64,000 nt of DNA from DASRJW01 sp964567755 (GTDB lineage: Bacteria; Krumholzibacteriota; Krumholzibacteriia; G020349025): assembly GCA_964567755.1 (NCBI GenBank), contig CAZMNW010000048.1, forward strand, positions 1 through 64,000. Direction: 5' to 3'. The notes under the pieces are model-generated. The model did not search any database. It was not told the origin of the DNA and saw only the letters and a list, made by a program, of their open reading frames with translations. Shown here one piece after another: positions 27,814-38,495 of this stretch. A program made the translations under genes and the position numbers. Positions within the stretch are counted from its first letter, which is position 1. Every line of letters begins with the position of its first letter.

Positions 27814-28505
27814 AGACCGCAGGGATCATCGGAGGCATCGGACCCGAATCCACGATCGACTACTACCGCACGGTCATCGTGCGGTATCGCGAACGGAACC
27901 CGGATGGAAGCTATCCCTTTCTGATCATCACCAGCATCGACCTCAAGAGGATGGTGGATCTCTTCTCCGCCGACCGACTCGCCGAGGTCGCGGACATTCT
28001 CGCGGCCGAGTTCCGCCGGCTCGAGCAGGCTGGAGCCGATTTCGGCTTGCTTGCGGCCAATACGCCACATGTTGTTTTCGACGTTCTCCGGCAACGATCG
28101 CCGCTGCGTCTGATCAGTATCGTGGAGGTGACGGCCGAAGCCGCGCTGGTGTCGAAGCTCCAGCGGGTGGGATTGTTCGGCACGCGCTTCACGATGCAAG
28201 GACACTTCTATCACGACGTGTTCGCTCGCGCGGGGATCGCGCTCGTCACGCCCGCCCCCCAGGAGCAGGACGAGATCCACGACATCTACATGAACGAGCT
28301 CGTCCCAGGCATCCTGCGACCGGAGTCGCGAGCTCGGTTGCTGACCCTCGTCGAGCGCATGGCGGCTCGAGATGGGATCGACGGGTTGATCCTCGGCGGC
28401 ACCGAGCTGCCGCTCCTCCTGCGCCAACCGGAGCATCGTGGCGTGCAATTCCTCGACACGACACGGCTGCACGTCGAGCAAGTGGTCACGGAGATTCTGT
28501 CCTAG
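27810..28505 (+). CDS. aspartate/glutamate racemase-superfamily protein lacking both catalytic cysteines
   Basis: 231 residues. MKTAGIIGGIGPESTIDYYR is the phosphate/carboxylate-binding start of the RacD family. Family members racemise amino acids with two cysteines, in CNTxH and GCTE. Here these read AANTPHVVFD and GGTELPLLL, so both thiols are replaced (Ala and Gly). The rest of the fold is intact (GLFGTRFTMQGHFYHDVFA, EQDEIHDIYMNELVPGIL). It may be inactive as a two-base racemase or use another mechanism. The start ATG 27810 overlaps the upstream stop and follows GGAGG; a GTG at 27801 is the only other choice. It is co-translated with the ApbA-like gene. Confidence 0.85.
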   Translation: MKTAGIIGGIGPESTIDYYRTVIVRYRERNPDGSYPFLIITSIDLKRMVDLFSADRLAEVADILAAEFRRLEQAGADFGLLAANTPHVVFDVLRQRSPLRLISIVEVTAEAALVSKLQRVGLFGTRFTMQGHFYHDVFARAGIALVTPAPQEQDEIHDIYMNELVPGILRPESRARLLTLVERMAARDGIDGLILGGTELPLLLRQPEHRGVQFLDTTRLHVEQVVTEILS

Positions 28506-28721
28506 TCACGAGCGAATTCTGGGTCTGCCGGGACACCGGGGGATCGACCCGTGATGGCGAAATGAAAGCAGGATCGGGAGGCAAGCCGAACGCCCGGGGC
28601 TGACCGACTAAGTCGTTGATTTGATGAATGCTGTCTGGCTGGTCGAGGGCCCGTGCGAGGCGACCAGAGCCGCCTTCGACTACTCATCGCCGGCTGGTTC
28701 GCTCCGCTGACCCTTGACAGC

Positions 28722-28748
28722 TTAGCAGTCCCTCAGGCAGAGTGCTAA
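28722..28748 (+). promoter_or_regulatory. CIRCE operator upstream of groEL
   Basis: Left arm TTAGCAGTC (28722-28730, one mismatch to the consensus), nine-base spacer, right arm GAGTGCTAA (28740-28748, perfect). This is the HrcA binding site. A -35-like TTGACA sits at 28714-28719 just before it; the -10 is not clear. The rest of 28506-28869 has no gene. Confidence 0.92.
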
Positions 28749-28800
28749 CCGCGTGAGCTCATTGTCCAACCACGCAACGTATTGCGCACGAAGAGGATGA

Positions 28801-30510
<1,710 letters not shown>

Positions 30511-30551
30511 GTTCTCGCGCCACGGCACTTGCGCCAGCGATGTGAGACCCG

Positions 30552-30580
30552 ACGGGGGCCGATACAACATCGGCCCCCGT
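30552..30580 (+). terminator. hairpin after groEL
   Basis: Perfect 12-base stem ACGGGGGCCGAT (30552-30563) with five-base loop ACAAC and ATCGGCCCCCGT (30569-30580). It lacks a following T-run, so termination may be weak or of another type; ATG 30590 of the next gene follows within ten bases. Confidence 0.7.
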
Positions 30581-30589
30581 TGCATTAGA

Positions 30590-31549
30590 ATGCATCCCGT
30601 GCAAGCGGACCCAACCCCACGCACGCTCGGCGGGACAGCGAAGGATCTGCCGACTCCGCTCCCGAGCGTGACTGCCGTTGTTCTCACCTGGAACGGCCGC
30701 GAAGATACGTTGGCTTGCGTCGAGTCCATGCTGGCGCTGGACTACCCACACTTCCGAATTCTGGTGGTGGATAACGCCTCGACGGATGGAACGGCTGTCG
30801 CACTGCGGCAGCGTTTCGGCTCGCGCGTCGATGTGCTGTGCAATGACGTGAATCTGCTCTATGCCGGAGGCATGAACGTCGGCATCGAACGGGCGTGCCA
30901 AGCCGGTGCCGATTACGTGCTCCTGCTCAACAACGACATTGTCTTGGATCCCGCGATGCTGCGCGCGCTCGTCGCGAGCGCAGAGGTGGACGAGCGCATT
31001 GCCGCTGTGGGACCGAAGATCTATTACAGTGCGCAGCCGCAGCGTCTGTGGTTCGCCGGCGGCGAGCTGTCGCTCTGGCGCGGCTGGCCGCGTCACACCG
31101 GTCTGCGCCAGATGGACCGCGGCCAGCACGACCGCGCTCGCGACGTCGACTATTTGACCGGATGCGCGCTTCTCGTTCGCACCAACACGTTCGACGATGT
31201 TGGATTGTTGGACGCAGGCTTCCGCATGTACGCGGAGGATGCCGATTGGTGCCTGCGCGCTCGCGCCAAGGGCTACAGGTTGCGTTACGCACCTGCTGCG
31301 CGCATGTGGCACAAGGTCTCGGCCAGCACCGGTGCGCACTCGTGGTTCAAAATTCGACGACGGTTTCGGAGTCAGATGCGACTGCTGCGGCGGCACGCGC
31401 GCTGGTATCACTGGCTCGTGATTCCGGCTGCCACTCTAGTCGAAGGGCTGCGCTTCGCGTGGGGATTCGCTGCACGATTCGAGGCAAAAAAAACGGCTCC
31501 AGGTGAAAGTCCCAGAGCCGAGGAAAACTCTGCACCCGACACCTTGTGA
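30590..31549 (+). CDS. family 2 glycosyltransferase
   Basis: 319 residues. GT-A fold: VTAVVLTWNGREDTLACVES, ILVVDNASTDGT, AGGMNVGIERA, LLNNDIVLDPAML (the DxD-like NND), YLTGCALLVRTNTF, GFRMYAEDADWCLRARAKGY (catalytic ED) and an amphipathic tail with a hydrophobic stretch (WYHWLVIPAATLVEGLRFAW) that may attach to the membrane. It belongs to the rhamnosyl/dTDP-sugar type of GT2 (WcaA/COG1216). Likely adds a sugar to a surface polysaccharide. The start codon lies just after the groEL hairpin, with no clear Shine-Dalgarno; GTG 30599 is an alternative. Separate from the GT4/GT87 pair at 39.6-42.1 kb. Confidence 0.88.
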   Translation: MHPVQADPTPRTLGGTAKDLPTPLPSVTAVVLTWNGREDTLACVESMLALDYPHFRILVVDNASTDGTAVALRQRFGSRVDVLCNDVNLLYAGGMNVGIERACQAGADYVLLLNNDIVLDPAMLRALVASAEVDERIAAVGPKIYYSAQPQRLWFAGGELSLWRGWPRHTGLRQMDRGQHDRARDVDYLTGCALLVRTNTFDDVGLLDAGFRMYAEDADWCLRARAKGYRLRYAPAARMWHKVSASTGAHSWFKIRRRFRSQMRLLRRHARWYHWLVIPAATLVEGLRFAWGFAARFEAKKTAPGESPRAEENSAPDTL

Positions 31550-31782
31550 GGCTATGGTGTTGGTCTCCGGCACGGATGCAAAATTTCCGAAGCGCAGACT
31601 ACCACCTCTCCAGACACTGCGCCAGTAAGAAAACTGCAAAGATCTCGTGAAGGCGGTGCTCTTATCGATGACCACAGGTGTGGCGCGCGAACGGCTGCTC
31701 CTCTGGGGAATCTACCCCAATTCTGGGTGGCTAACGGGGAATTCGTGTAGCAGTTTGATACCGAGAACGCGTGTCTGGTGGC

Positions 31783-32589
31783 TTACCTGTAGTTGGATGA
31801 GATTGCGCGATGGAGTTCGGCCACGGAGGCGAAAATGAAATCAGGGGGTGGGCTTTGGCGGCGGAAATGATTCTCGTCGTGGACGCCTGTCGTGACCGCG
31901 ATGGTCACGAGCCCGGCACGGTGACCGCCGAGGATGTCGGTTTCATAGCGATCACCGATCATGGCCGTGCGCACCGGTTCGGTTCCGAGCAGCTGGAGTG
32001 CCGTTTCGAACATGGCCGTTTCCGGCTTGCCGAAGAGCCGGGGCGCGACGCCGGAGGCCGCTTCGATGGCGGCCAAGAGCGCACCCGCCCCGGGTTCCAA
32101 CCCCCGTTCCGATGGAAACGATAGGTCTCCGTTCGTGCCCAGGAACTCGGCCCCACGCCGCACTGCCAGCGTGGCGCAGGCCAGCTTCTCGTAGGTCACC
32201 TCGCGATCGAGACCGACCACGACGTGGGTAGCATCTGCGTACGAATCGGTGAGCGCGAGCCCGGCGTCGACGAGAGCTTCGTGCACTCCAAGTCCTCCCA
32301 CCATGAAAACGCGCGCCGTCTCGGGTGCGGAACGCCCCACGTACGCGGCGGTGACGATTGCCGAGTTGAGGATGCGCTCGGGAGGCGTGATCGCTCCCAT
32401 GCGTCGCAGCTTGTCGGCGTACTGGCGCGGTGTCATGGAAGAATTGTTGGTGAGGAAGAGGTGCGGTATTGCGCGCCCATCGAGATACGCCAAGAACTCT
32501 TGCATGCCCGCGATGGGAGCCTCACCACGGTAGAGCACGCCATCCATGTCGATGAGAAAAGCTTGAAGATCGCGTACGTCGTGGAGCAT
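31783..32589 (-). CDS. NagD-like HAD-superfamily phosphatase (HAD-IIA)
   Basis: 268 residues from ATG 32589 (MLHDVRDLQAFLIDMDGVLY RG). Motif I FLIDMDGVLYRG with nucleophile Asp, motif II LTNNSSM, motif III KPETAM and motif IV MIGDRYETDILGGHRAGL are all present. The cap is the large HAD-IIA type. Members dephosphorylate nucleotides, 4-nitrophenyl phosphate or sugar phosphates; the real substrate is unknown. The longer open frame upstream (to 32667) overlaps the divergent mqnL promoter and has no homology. It is divergent from the menaquinone cluster with 100 bases between. Confidence 0.88.
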   Translation of the reverse strand: MLHDVRDLQAFLIDMDGVLYRGEAPIAGMQEFLAYLDGRAIPHLFLTNNSSMTPRQYADKLRRMGAITPPERILNSAIVTAAYVGRSAPETARVFMVGGLGVHEALVDAGLALTDSYADATHVVVGLDREVTYEKLACATLAVRRGAEFLGTNGDLSFPSERGLEPGAGALLAAIEAASGVAPRLFGKPETAMFETALQLLGTEPVRTAMIGDRYETDILGGHRAGLVTIAVTTGVHDENHFRRQSPPPDFIFASVAELHRAISSNYR

Positions 32590-32689
32590 GCAGTCGAGAA
32601 TAGCACGGGCAGCAAAACGAGTTGCCGAACACGAACCGCTCTGGTATACCCCATTCCGCACTGCCATTCAACGCTCCCACGAGGTCCGC

Positions 32690-34156
32690 ATGTCGCTGCG
32701 TTTTCCCAACCTCGGTGCCTTTCTGACCTTCCTCGAGGAGCGACGCGAGCTGGTGCGCATCCGCGAAGCGGTGGACCCGCACCTGGAGATCGCCGAGATC
32801 ACCGATCGCACCACCAAGGGCGGCGGGCCGGCGCTGTTGTTCGAGAACGTGCGCGGCTCCAGCATCCCGGTCGCGATCAACGTCTACGGCACACAGCAAC
32901 GCATGGCATGGGCGCTCGGTGCCGAACACATCGACGAGGTCGTCCAACGTCTCGAAAATCTCATCAAGCTGGCACCGCCGCGCTCCTTCCAGGACAAGCT
33001 GCGCATGCTGCCGCGCCTGAAGGAGATCGCCGACTTCATGCCGCGCTCGGTGAAGAAGGCTGCGTGTCAGGAGACCGTGCTCGAGCCGACCTCGCTCGGC
33101 CATCTGCCGATTCTCACTTGCTGGCCGCAGGATGGCGGTCCGTTCATCACACTCGGAGCCGTGATCACGCGCCACCCCGAGACTGGCGTACGTAATGTCG
33201 GGATCTATCGCATGCAGAAGTTCGACGATGTGACCACCGGAATGCACTGGCAGATTCACAAGGTCGGCGCGCAGCACTACCGTGTGGCGCGCGAACGCAA
33301 TGAGATCATGCACGTGGCTGTCGCCATCGGCGGACCCCCGGTGCTGCCGTACGCGGCGACGGCGCCGTTGCCGGAAGATCTGGACGAAATCGCCTTTGCC
33401 GGCTTCGTCCAAGGGCACGGCATCGACATGGTGCGTTGTCGCACCGTGGATCTCGAAGTTCCGGCGGAAGCGGAGATCGTGCTGGAAGGCACGGTGCGGC
33501 CAGGGGATGAGCGCGCCGAGGGGCCCTTCGGCGATCACACCGGTTACTACACACCGCTCACGGATTTCCCCGTGTTTCGACTCACCGCGGTCACGCAGCG
33601 CAAGTCGCCGATTTACCAAACGACGATCGTGGGGCGGCCGCCGCAGGAAGATGGCTGGCTCGGCTGGGCGACTGAAAGGCTCTTCCTGCCGGCGATTCGC
33701 ATGGCGCTGCCCGAGGTGGTCGACATGAAGCTGCCGGTCGAGGCGTGCTTCCACAACCTCGCCATCGTCGCGATCAAGAAACGCTTTCCCGGTCATGCGG
33801 CCAAGGTCATGCACGCGCTCTGGGGCTTGGGACAGATGTCGTTCTGCAAGTGCATCATCGTCGTCGACCACGACGTGAACGTGCAGGACCTGGGCGAGGT
33901 GGTGTGGCGCGTCTCCAACAACATCGACGCCCGGCGCGACATCGTCTTCACCGAAGGCCCGGTGGATCAACTGGACCACGCGGCATCGCGACCCTTGGTG
34001 GGATCCAAGATGGGCATCGACGCCACGGCGAAGTGGCGCGAGGAAGGCTACACGCGCGACTGGCCGCCCGTCATCGAGATGAGTGCCGAGGTGAAGACAC
34101 GCGTCGATGCGATGTGGGCGAGGCTCGGTATTCCGGTGCCGGGGAGTCGAACATGA
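32690..34156 (+). CDS. mqnL: UbiD-family decarboxylase, futalosine pathway (MqnL)
   Basis: 488 residues, the UbiD length. MSLRFPNLGAFLTFLEERRE start after GAGG. Prenyl-FMN/metal site: GIYRMQKFDDVTTGMHWQIH, EGPFGDHTGYYTPLTDFPVF with the conserved Glu-Arg-Glu network (E at DERAEGPFG), and the C-terminal SKMGIDATAKWREEGY. It needs the prenylated flavin made by the UbiX-like MqnM encoded three genes later. In the futalosine route MqnL removes the carboxylate of the prenylated 1,4-dihydroxy-6-naphthoate. Assignment as MqnL rather than UbiD rests on neighbours mqnA, mqnP, mqnM and menG. It overlaps menG by four bases. Confidence 0.9.
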   Translation: MSLRFPNLGAFLTFLEERRELVRIREAVDPHLEIAEITDRTTKGGGPALLFENVRGSSIPVAINVYGTQQRMAWALGAEHIDEVVQRLENLIKLAPPRSFQDKLRMLPRLKEIADFMPRSVKKAACQETVLEPTSLGHLPILTCWPQDGGPFITLGAVITRHPETGVRNVGIYRMQKFDDVTTGMHWQIHKVGAQHYRVARERNEIMHVAVAIGGPPVLPYAATAPLPEDLDEIAFAGFVQGHGIDMVRCRTVDLEVPAEAEIVLEGTVRPGDERAEGPFGDHTGYYTPLTDFPVFRLTAVTQRKSPIYQTTIVGRPPQEDGWLGWATERLFLPAIRMALPEVVDMKLPVEACFHNLAIVAIKKRFPGHAAKVMHALWGLGQMSFCKCIIVVDHDVNVQDLGEVVWRVSNNIDARRDIVFTEGPVDQLDHAASRPLVGSKMGIDATAKWREEGYTRDWPPVIEMSAEVKTRVDAMWARLGIPVPGSRT

Positions 34157-34947
34157 ACGCCGTCGCGGGCGGGGATCAGGAGCCTGCCCCTCGGGTCGAG
34201 AGCGCAGTGTCCGCCCGTGGCGCGAGCGGCGCTCCGCCGGCGCAGGTCCGATCGATGTTCGCGCGCATCGCGCCCACGTACGACTTGCTCAATCATCTGC
34301 TGTCCATGGGACGCGACCGGGCATGGCGGCGGCTCGTGGCCGCCAATTTGGGGCCCAGTCCGCGACGCGTTCTCGATCTCTGCGCCGGCACGGGTGATCT
34401 CGCGCTCGAGATCGCGCGCCGCGAGCCGCAGGCGGATGTCGTGTCGGGGGATTTCTGCTTCGAAATGCTGGCGCGTGGCCGGGGCAAGGGTCTGCACCAA
34501 CGCACGCAACCTGCGGTCTGCGATGCACTGCGTTTGCCTTTTGCGGCGGGGACATTCGATGCCGTGAGCGTCGCCTTCGGTGTGCGGAATTTCGAATCGG
34601 TCGAAATCGGCTTGGCCGAAATCCAACGTGTCTTGCGGCCCGGCGCCACGCTCGCGGTCCTCGAGTTCTTCCGCCGTGAGTCCCCGTGGCGCGATCTGCC
34701 GTTCACCTTCTATTTCCGACAAGTGTTGCCGCGCGTCGGGCGCATCGTGTCACGCGATCGCGAGGCCTATAGTTACTTGCCGCGGTCGGTCGGGCGTTTC
34801 GTCACGCGTTGCGAGTTCGAAGGCTTGTTGCGGGATGCCGGGTTCGACGACATTCGCCGGCGCGAGCTCGACGCCGGCATCGCCACACTCTACTTGGCGC
34901 AGAAATGTCGCGACAGCGCTTACCTCGCTCCTGGAGGTGCCCGATGA
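34153..34947 (+). CDS. menG: demethylmenaquinone methyltransferase (UbiE/MenG)
   Basis: 264 residues. Class I SAM methyltransferase: VRSMFARIAPTYDLLNHLLS (UbiE signature 1), RVLDLCAGTGDLALEIARRE (SAM motif I), FDAVSVAFGVRNFESVEIGL (signature 2), LAVLEFF. The N-terminal 30 residues are extra and low-complexity. It methylates demethylmenaquinone at the last step. ATG 34153 overlaps the mqnL stop (ATGA), and its own stop overlaps the next lipoprotein start by ATGA. Confidence 0.93.
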   Translation: MNAVAGGDQEPAPRVESAVSARGASGAPPAQVRSMFARIAPTYDLLNHLLSMGRDRAWRRLVAANLGPSPRRVLDLCAGTGDLALEIARREPQADVVSGDFCFEMLARGRGKGLHQRTQPAVCDALRLPFAAGTFDAVSVAFGVRNFESVEIGLAEIQRVLRPGATLAVLEFFRRESPWRDLPFTFYFRQVLPRVGRIVSRDREAYSYLPRSVGRFVTRCEFEGLLRDAGFDDIRRRELDAGIATLYLAQKCRDSAYLAPGGAR

Positions 34948-35318
34948 AGAGATCTCGTCGCACCCGTGTGATTCTCGCCATGGGCTGCGTCTTCGCGTTC
35001 GCCTGCGAAGAAGGGCCCGTCTCGCCGCGCCAAGGGGTGATTTCCGTCGCCGTCTACGACGGTGGCGATCCGAGCCTCCCCGTCCCAGACGTGGACATCG
35101 TCGTGACGCCCGTCGATCTGCACCGAATGACTGACGACAACGGCAAGGCCACCTTCCACGTGGACCCCGGCGGCTACTACGTCGATGCCGGCGTTTGTTG
35201 CGTCGGGCCCGGCACGATCAACTACCACCGTCCGGTCACCGTCACCGCGGGCCAGACCTCCGAAGTGATGTTGCAGGCGTGTCTATCCTGCGAATCTGAC
35301 CCACGGTTCCCACAGTGA
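34944..35318 (+). CDS. small lipoprotein with carboxypeptidase-regulatory-like fold
   Basis: 124 residues. MKRSRRTRVILAMGCVFAFA followed by CEE is a lipoprotein signal with a lipobox ending at Cys21. The mature domain (GVISVAVYDGGDPSLPVPDV DIVVTPVDLH, TDDNGKATFHVDPGGYYVDA) looks like a one-repeat Cna-B/CarboxypepD-reg beta sandwich. Cysteine pairs (CCVG, CLSC) suggest disulfides. It overlaps menG (ATGA), so it is translated with the menaquinone genes; why is unknown. Confidence 0.78.
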   Translation: MKRSRRTRVILAMGCVFAFACEEGPVSPRQGVISVAVYDGGDPSLPVPDVDIVVTPVDLHRMTDDNGKATFHVDPGGYYVDAGVCCVGPGTINYHRPVTVTAGQTSEVMLQACLSCESDPRFPQ

Positions 35319-35396
35319 GCAGGGCCGATGGGCGGGCTTGCGGAGTGACCTGGACTCGGGCATCCTTCGGGTTCATCCGCAACGGAAGGAGTCATC

Positions 35397-35837
35397 ATGG
35401 CCGTTCGACCCATTCCCGATGGATACCACACCATCACCCCGTTCTTCGTCGCCGAGGGCGCGGCGAAATTGATCGACTTCATCACCCAGGCCTTCGGTGC
35501 GGAGCAGATGGACCGCATGGACGCGCCGGATGGCACGGTCATGCACGCCGAGCTGCGCATCGGAGACTCGATCCTCATGCTCGGTGAAGCGCAGGGTGAG
35601 TGGAAGCCGATCCCCTCGATGCTTCACCTGTACGTGAAGGATGTCGACGCCACCTTCGCGCGGGCGCTGCGCGCTGGCGCCACCTCGATGCAGGCAGTTG
35701 CCGACCAGTTCTACGGCGACCGTAAGGGCACCGTCCGGGATTCTTGGGGCAACATCTGGTCGATTGGGACCCACATCGAGGATGTCGCGCCCGACGAGAT
35801 GCGGCGACGGGCAGAGGCAGCGATGAAGCAGCAGTGA
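35397..35837 (+). CDS. VOC-family protein, PhnB/glyoxalase-like
   Basis: 146 residues. MAVRPIPDGYHTITPFFVAE, FGAEQMDRMDAPDGTVMHAE LRIGDSILMLGEAQGEW and LHLYVKDVDATFARALRAGA followed by FYGDRKGTVRDSWGNIWSIG THIEDV are the PhnB-type vicinal oxygen chelate repeats. AAGGAG lies upstream. Many such proteins have no confirmed substrate. It sits between menG and mqnM, in the same direction, but with 78 and 135 base gaps, so may be separate. Confidence 0.88.
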   Translation: MAVRPIPDGYHTITPFFVAEGAAKLIDFITQAFGAEQMDRMDAPDGTVMHAELRIGDSILMLGEAQGEWKPIPSMLHLYVKDVDATFARALRAGATSMQAVADQFYGDRKGTVRDSWGNIWSIGTHIEDVAPDEMRRRAEAAMKQQ

Positions 35838-35972
35838 TGTGCGCGACCGCGGAGGCAGGTCATCTGCTTCCGGCTGGGTTCATGGCCGAAGGCCGGATGC
35901 GGTAAGATCGGCGGAACCGGAAGAAGCCGGTGCTGTGTTCGCTTGAACGTGCGGTGTTGTGGAGATGAGACG

Positions 35973-36635
35973 ATGAGCGACGGAAAGTTGCGACTGGTCG
36001 TCGGTGTGTCGGGCGCGAGCGGCGCCATTTATGCCGAACGCCTGCTGGTGGCATTGGCACGCACGCCACATCATGTCGACGTGGTGGGCTCGCAGATCGG
36101 GACGGCGATTTTCCGCCAGGAAACAGGACTCAGCCTGGAGCGCTTGGTGGAAAAGCTCGTGAACGCCGGCGCCAGCTTGCGGCTCTGGGATCGCGACGAC
36201 ATGTACGCGCCGTTCTCCAGCGGCTCGCAAGTGTACGACGCGATGACCGTCGTGCCGTGCAGCGTCGGGCTGCTCGGGCGCATCGCCTCTGGCGTGTCCA
36301 CGGACCTGCTGTCGCGCGCGGCGGATGTGTTCCTCAAGGAAAATCGACGGCTGGTCCTCGTCGTGCGCGAGACGCCCCTCTCGGAGATCCACTTGCAGAA
36401 CATGCTGACCTTGCGCCGCGCGGGCGCGACCATCCTGCCCGCATCTCCGGGTTTCTATACCCGTCCCAAGGATTTCGATGAGCTCGCCGACAGCCTGGTG
36501 CAACGCATCGTCGATCACATGGCGGTGGACCTCCGCGTGCACCGGCGGTGGCGCGAGGATTCGTCGGAACGCCGACCCGTGGGTCAGCCACGCGCGCTTG
36601 ATCTGGACCCCGAGGCGTCTCGCCGCGAGCCGTGA
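35973..36635 (+). CDS. mqnM: UbiX-like flavin prenyltransferase (MqnM)
   Basis: 220 residues. LRLVVGVSGASGAIYAERLL, YAPFSSGSQVYDAMTVVPCS VGLLGRIASGVSTDLLSRAADVFLK, LVLVVRETPLSEIHLQNMLT and ILPASPGFYTRP are all hallmarks of UbiX/Pad1. It prenylates FMN with DMAP to make the cofactor of the UbiD-type enzyme MqnL. ATG 35973 follows GGAG. It overlaps mqnP by one base (TGATG). The C-terminal 25 residues are poorly conserved. Confidence 0.92.
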   Translation: MSDGKLRLVVGVSGASGAIYAERLLVALARTPHHVDVVGSQIGTAIFRQETGLSLERLVEKLVNAGASLRLWDRDDMYAPFSSGSQVYDAMTVVPCSVGLLGRIASGVSTDLLSRAADVFLKENRRLVLVVRETPLSEIHLQNMLTLRRAGATILPASPGFYTRPKDFDELADSLVQRIVDHMAVDLRVHRRWREDSSERRPVGQPRALDLDPEASRREP

Positions 36636-37501
36636 TGCGCCGGATCAAGGATCTCCTCGATACCATCAAGTTCGAGCACACGGTGTTCGCGCTGCCTTTC
36701 GCATTGCTGTCGCTATTGCTGGCCGCCGACGGCTTCCCGAGCATGCACGATTTCGTGTGGGTGCTGGTGGCCATGGTGGGCGCGCGCAGCAGCGCCATGA
36801 TGATGAACCGCATCGCCGACAGGCATATCGATGCGGAGAACCCACGCACGGCCACTCGTCAGCTCCCGGCGGGGCGCGTCGGTCTCGGCTCTGCTTGGGT
36901 GTTCACCGTGGGAGCGACGATCGCGTTCCTCGTCGCTGCGTGGAAACTCGATCCTTTGGCGCTGCGTCTCGCGCCCGTCGCCCTCGCTATCGTATGGGCG
37001 TACTCGTGGACCAAGCGCTTCACTTGGGTTTCGCACTTGTGGCTCGGACTCGGTCTGGCGCTGGCGCCGCTCGGAGCGTGGATCGCCGTCCGTGGACGTC
37101 TGGACGGGTTGCCGATTCTGCTCGCTGCCGGCGTTCTCTTGTGGGTGGCCGGTTTCGATACGATCTACGCTTGCCAGGACATGGACTTCGACCGCCGGCG
37201 CGGGTTGCGTTCGCTGCCGTCGCGCTTCGGTCTCGGGATGGCGCTGCGTCTGGCGCAACTTTTCCACCTCGGCATGCTCACTGTATTCGTGGCGATGGGG
37301 CTGCTCTACGGTTTTGGCTGGCTCTATGCCGTGGGGCTCGCCGTCGTCGCCGCGCTCGTCGTGGCGCAGCATGCGATCGTGGCGGGCGACGTCCGTCACG
37401 GCGACTTGCGGCATATCGATGTTGCTTTTTTCAATGTGAACAGTATCGTGGGCGTGCTTCTCATGGCGTTCGCCCTGGCCGATCGCTTTCTCCTGGGCTG
37501 A
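36635..37501 (+). CDS. mqnP: UbiA-family prenyltransferase (MqnP)
   Basis: 288 residues, eight to nine membrane helices. The two Asp-rich substrate motifs are NRIADRHIDAENPRTATRQL and DTIYACQDMDFDRRRGLRSL, typical of the UbiA/MqnP group. It attaches a polyprenyl chain to the 1,4-dihydroxy-6-naphthoate ring in the membrane. ATG 36635 overlaps the upstream TGA; GTG 36632 is possible. Context (MqnA, MqnL, MqnM) supports MqnP over UbiA. It is followed by a 166-base gap and then mqnA. Confidence 0.92.
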   Translation: MRRIKDLLDTIKFEHTVFALPFALLSLLLAADGFPSMHDFVWVLVAMVGARSSAMMMNRIADRHIDAENPRTATRQLPAGRVGLGSAWVFTVGATIAFLVAAWKLDPLALRLAPVALAIVWAYSWTKRFTWVSHLWLGLGLALAPLGAWIAVRGRLDGLPILLAAGVLLWVAGFDTIYACQDMDFDRRRGLRSLPSRFGLGMALRLAQLFHLGMLTVFVAMGLLYGFGWLYAVGLAVVAALVVAQHAIVAGDVRHGDLRHIDVAFFNVNSIVGVLLMAFALADRFLLG

Positions 37502-37667
37502 AAACGAGGTGGCGCGCACACCTTGCGGCCGTCTCGCGGCGACCGGTCGCGACGGTGCGCTGGACGGCCTGGAGTTTGCAGTCTCACGGCACGGAAGCGG
37601 TCTGGCCGATCTCGGAAGATGCAGGGGAAGGCCGGCAGGAAGCCCCGGCAGGTTGAGAGGAGATGCG

Positions 37668-38495
37668 ATGGCGGTGGTGCGGATCGGTGCGGTTTCCTAT
37701 CTCAACGCGCGACCTCTCGTCCACGGGTTGCAGACGAACTCCGACTACAGCCTTTGTTTCGACACCCCCGGAGCATTGAGCGAGAAGTTGCGTCTGGGTG
37801 AGATCGACATCGGGCTCATCCCCATCGTCGAGTACCTGCGTGGTGTCGGCGAGTCGATCCTCCCCGGGATCTGCATTGCATCCGACGGCCCCGTGCACAC
37901 GGTGAAGCTCTACAGTCGCGTGACCCCGGAGAAACTTGGGCGTGTGGCGGTGGACAGTGGTTCACGCACCTCCGTGGCGCTGCTGCGCATCCTGCTGGCC
38001 GAGCGCTACGGCGTCACCCCGGACTTCCATACGTTCCGCCCCGATCTGCGCGAAATGCTGCGCACGCACGATGCGGCGCTGCTCATCGGTGATGCTGCCT
38101 TCGCCAGCGCCGACGTCTTCCAGATCTGGGATCTCGGTGCCGGCTGGCAAGAGCTCACGGATCTGCCGTTCGTGTACGCCGTCTGGACGTTGCGGCCGGG
38201 TTTGGATGCCGCGCGCATCTCGGGCTGGCTCACGGCAGCGATGCAGAGCGGCACCAAGCACGTGGATACCATCGCGTGCGATGCCGCACAGAGCATGGGT
38301 CGAGACGAAGCCATGCTGCGGCATTACTTGGGCACGTCACTGCACTACACGCTCGGCGAACGCGAGCTGCGCGGGATCGAGGCCTTCCAGCGTCTTTGTT
38401 TGCGCTACAACATGGTGTCGAGCGCGCGCAAGCTGGTCCTTGCCGGCGCTGCACCTGCGGCAACCGCCGCAGCGCCCATCGGCCTCGACAGCTAG
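37668..38495 (+). CDS. mqnA: chorismate dehydratase (MqnA)
   Basis: 275 residues. Periplasmic-binding-protein-like fold: VRIGAVSYLNARPLVHGLQT, EKLRLGEIDIGLIPIVEYLR, LGRVAVDSGSRTSVALLRIL and LLIGDAAFASA. It removes water from chorismate to make 3-enolpyruvylbenzoate, the first step of the futalosine menaquinone route. ATG 37668 follows GAGAGGAG. Later steps MqnE, MqnC and MqnD are not in the window. It ends the cluster mqnL-menG-...-mqnA. Confidence 0.94.
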   Translation: MAVVRIGAVSYLNARPLVHGLQTNSDYSLCFDTPGALSEKLRLGEIDIGLIPIVEYLRGVGESILPGICIASDGPVHTVKLYSRVTPEKLGRVAVDSGSRTSVALLRILLAERYGVTPDFHTFRPDLREMLRTHDAALLIGDAAFASADVFQIWDLGAGWQELTDLPFVYAVWTLRPGLDAARISGWLTAAMQSGTKHVDTIACDAAQSMGRDEAMLRHYLGTSLHYTLGERELRGIEAFQRLCLRYNMVSSARKLVLAGAAPAATAAAPIGLDS

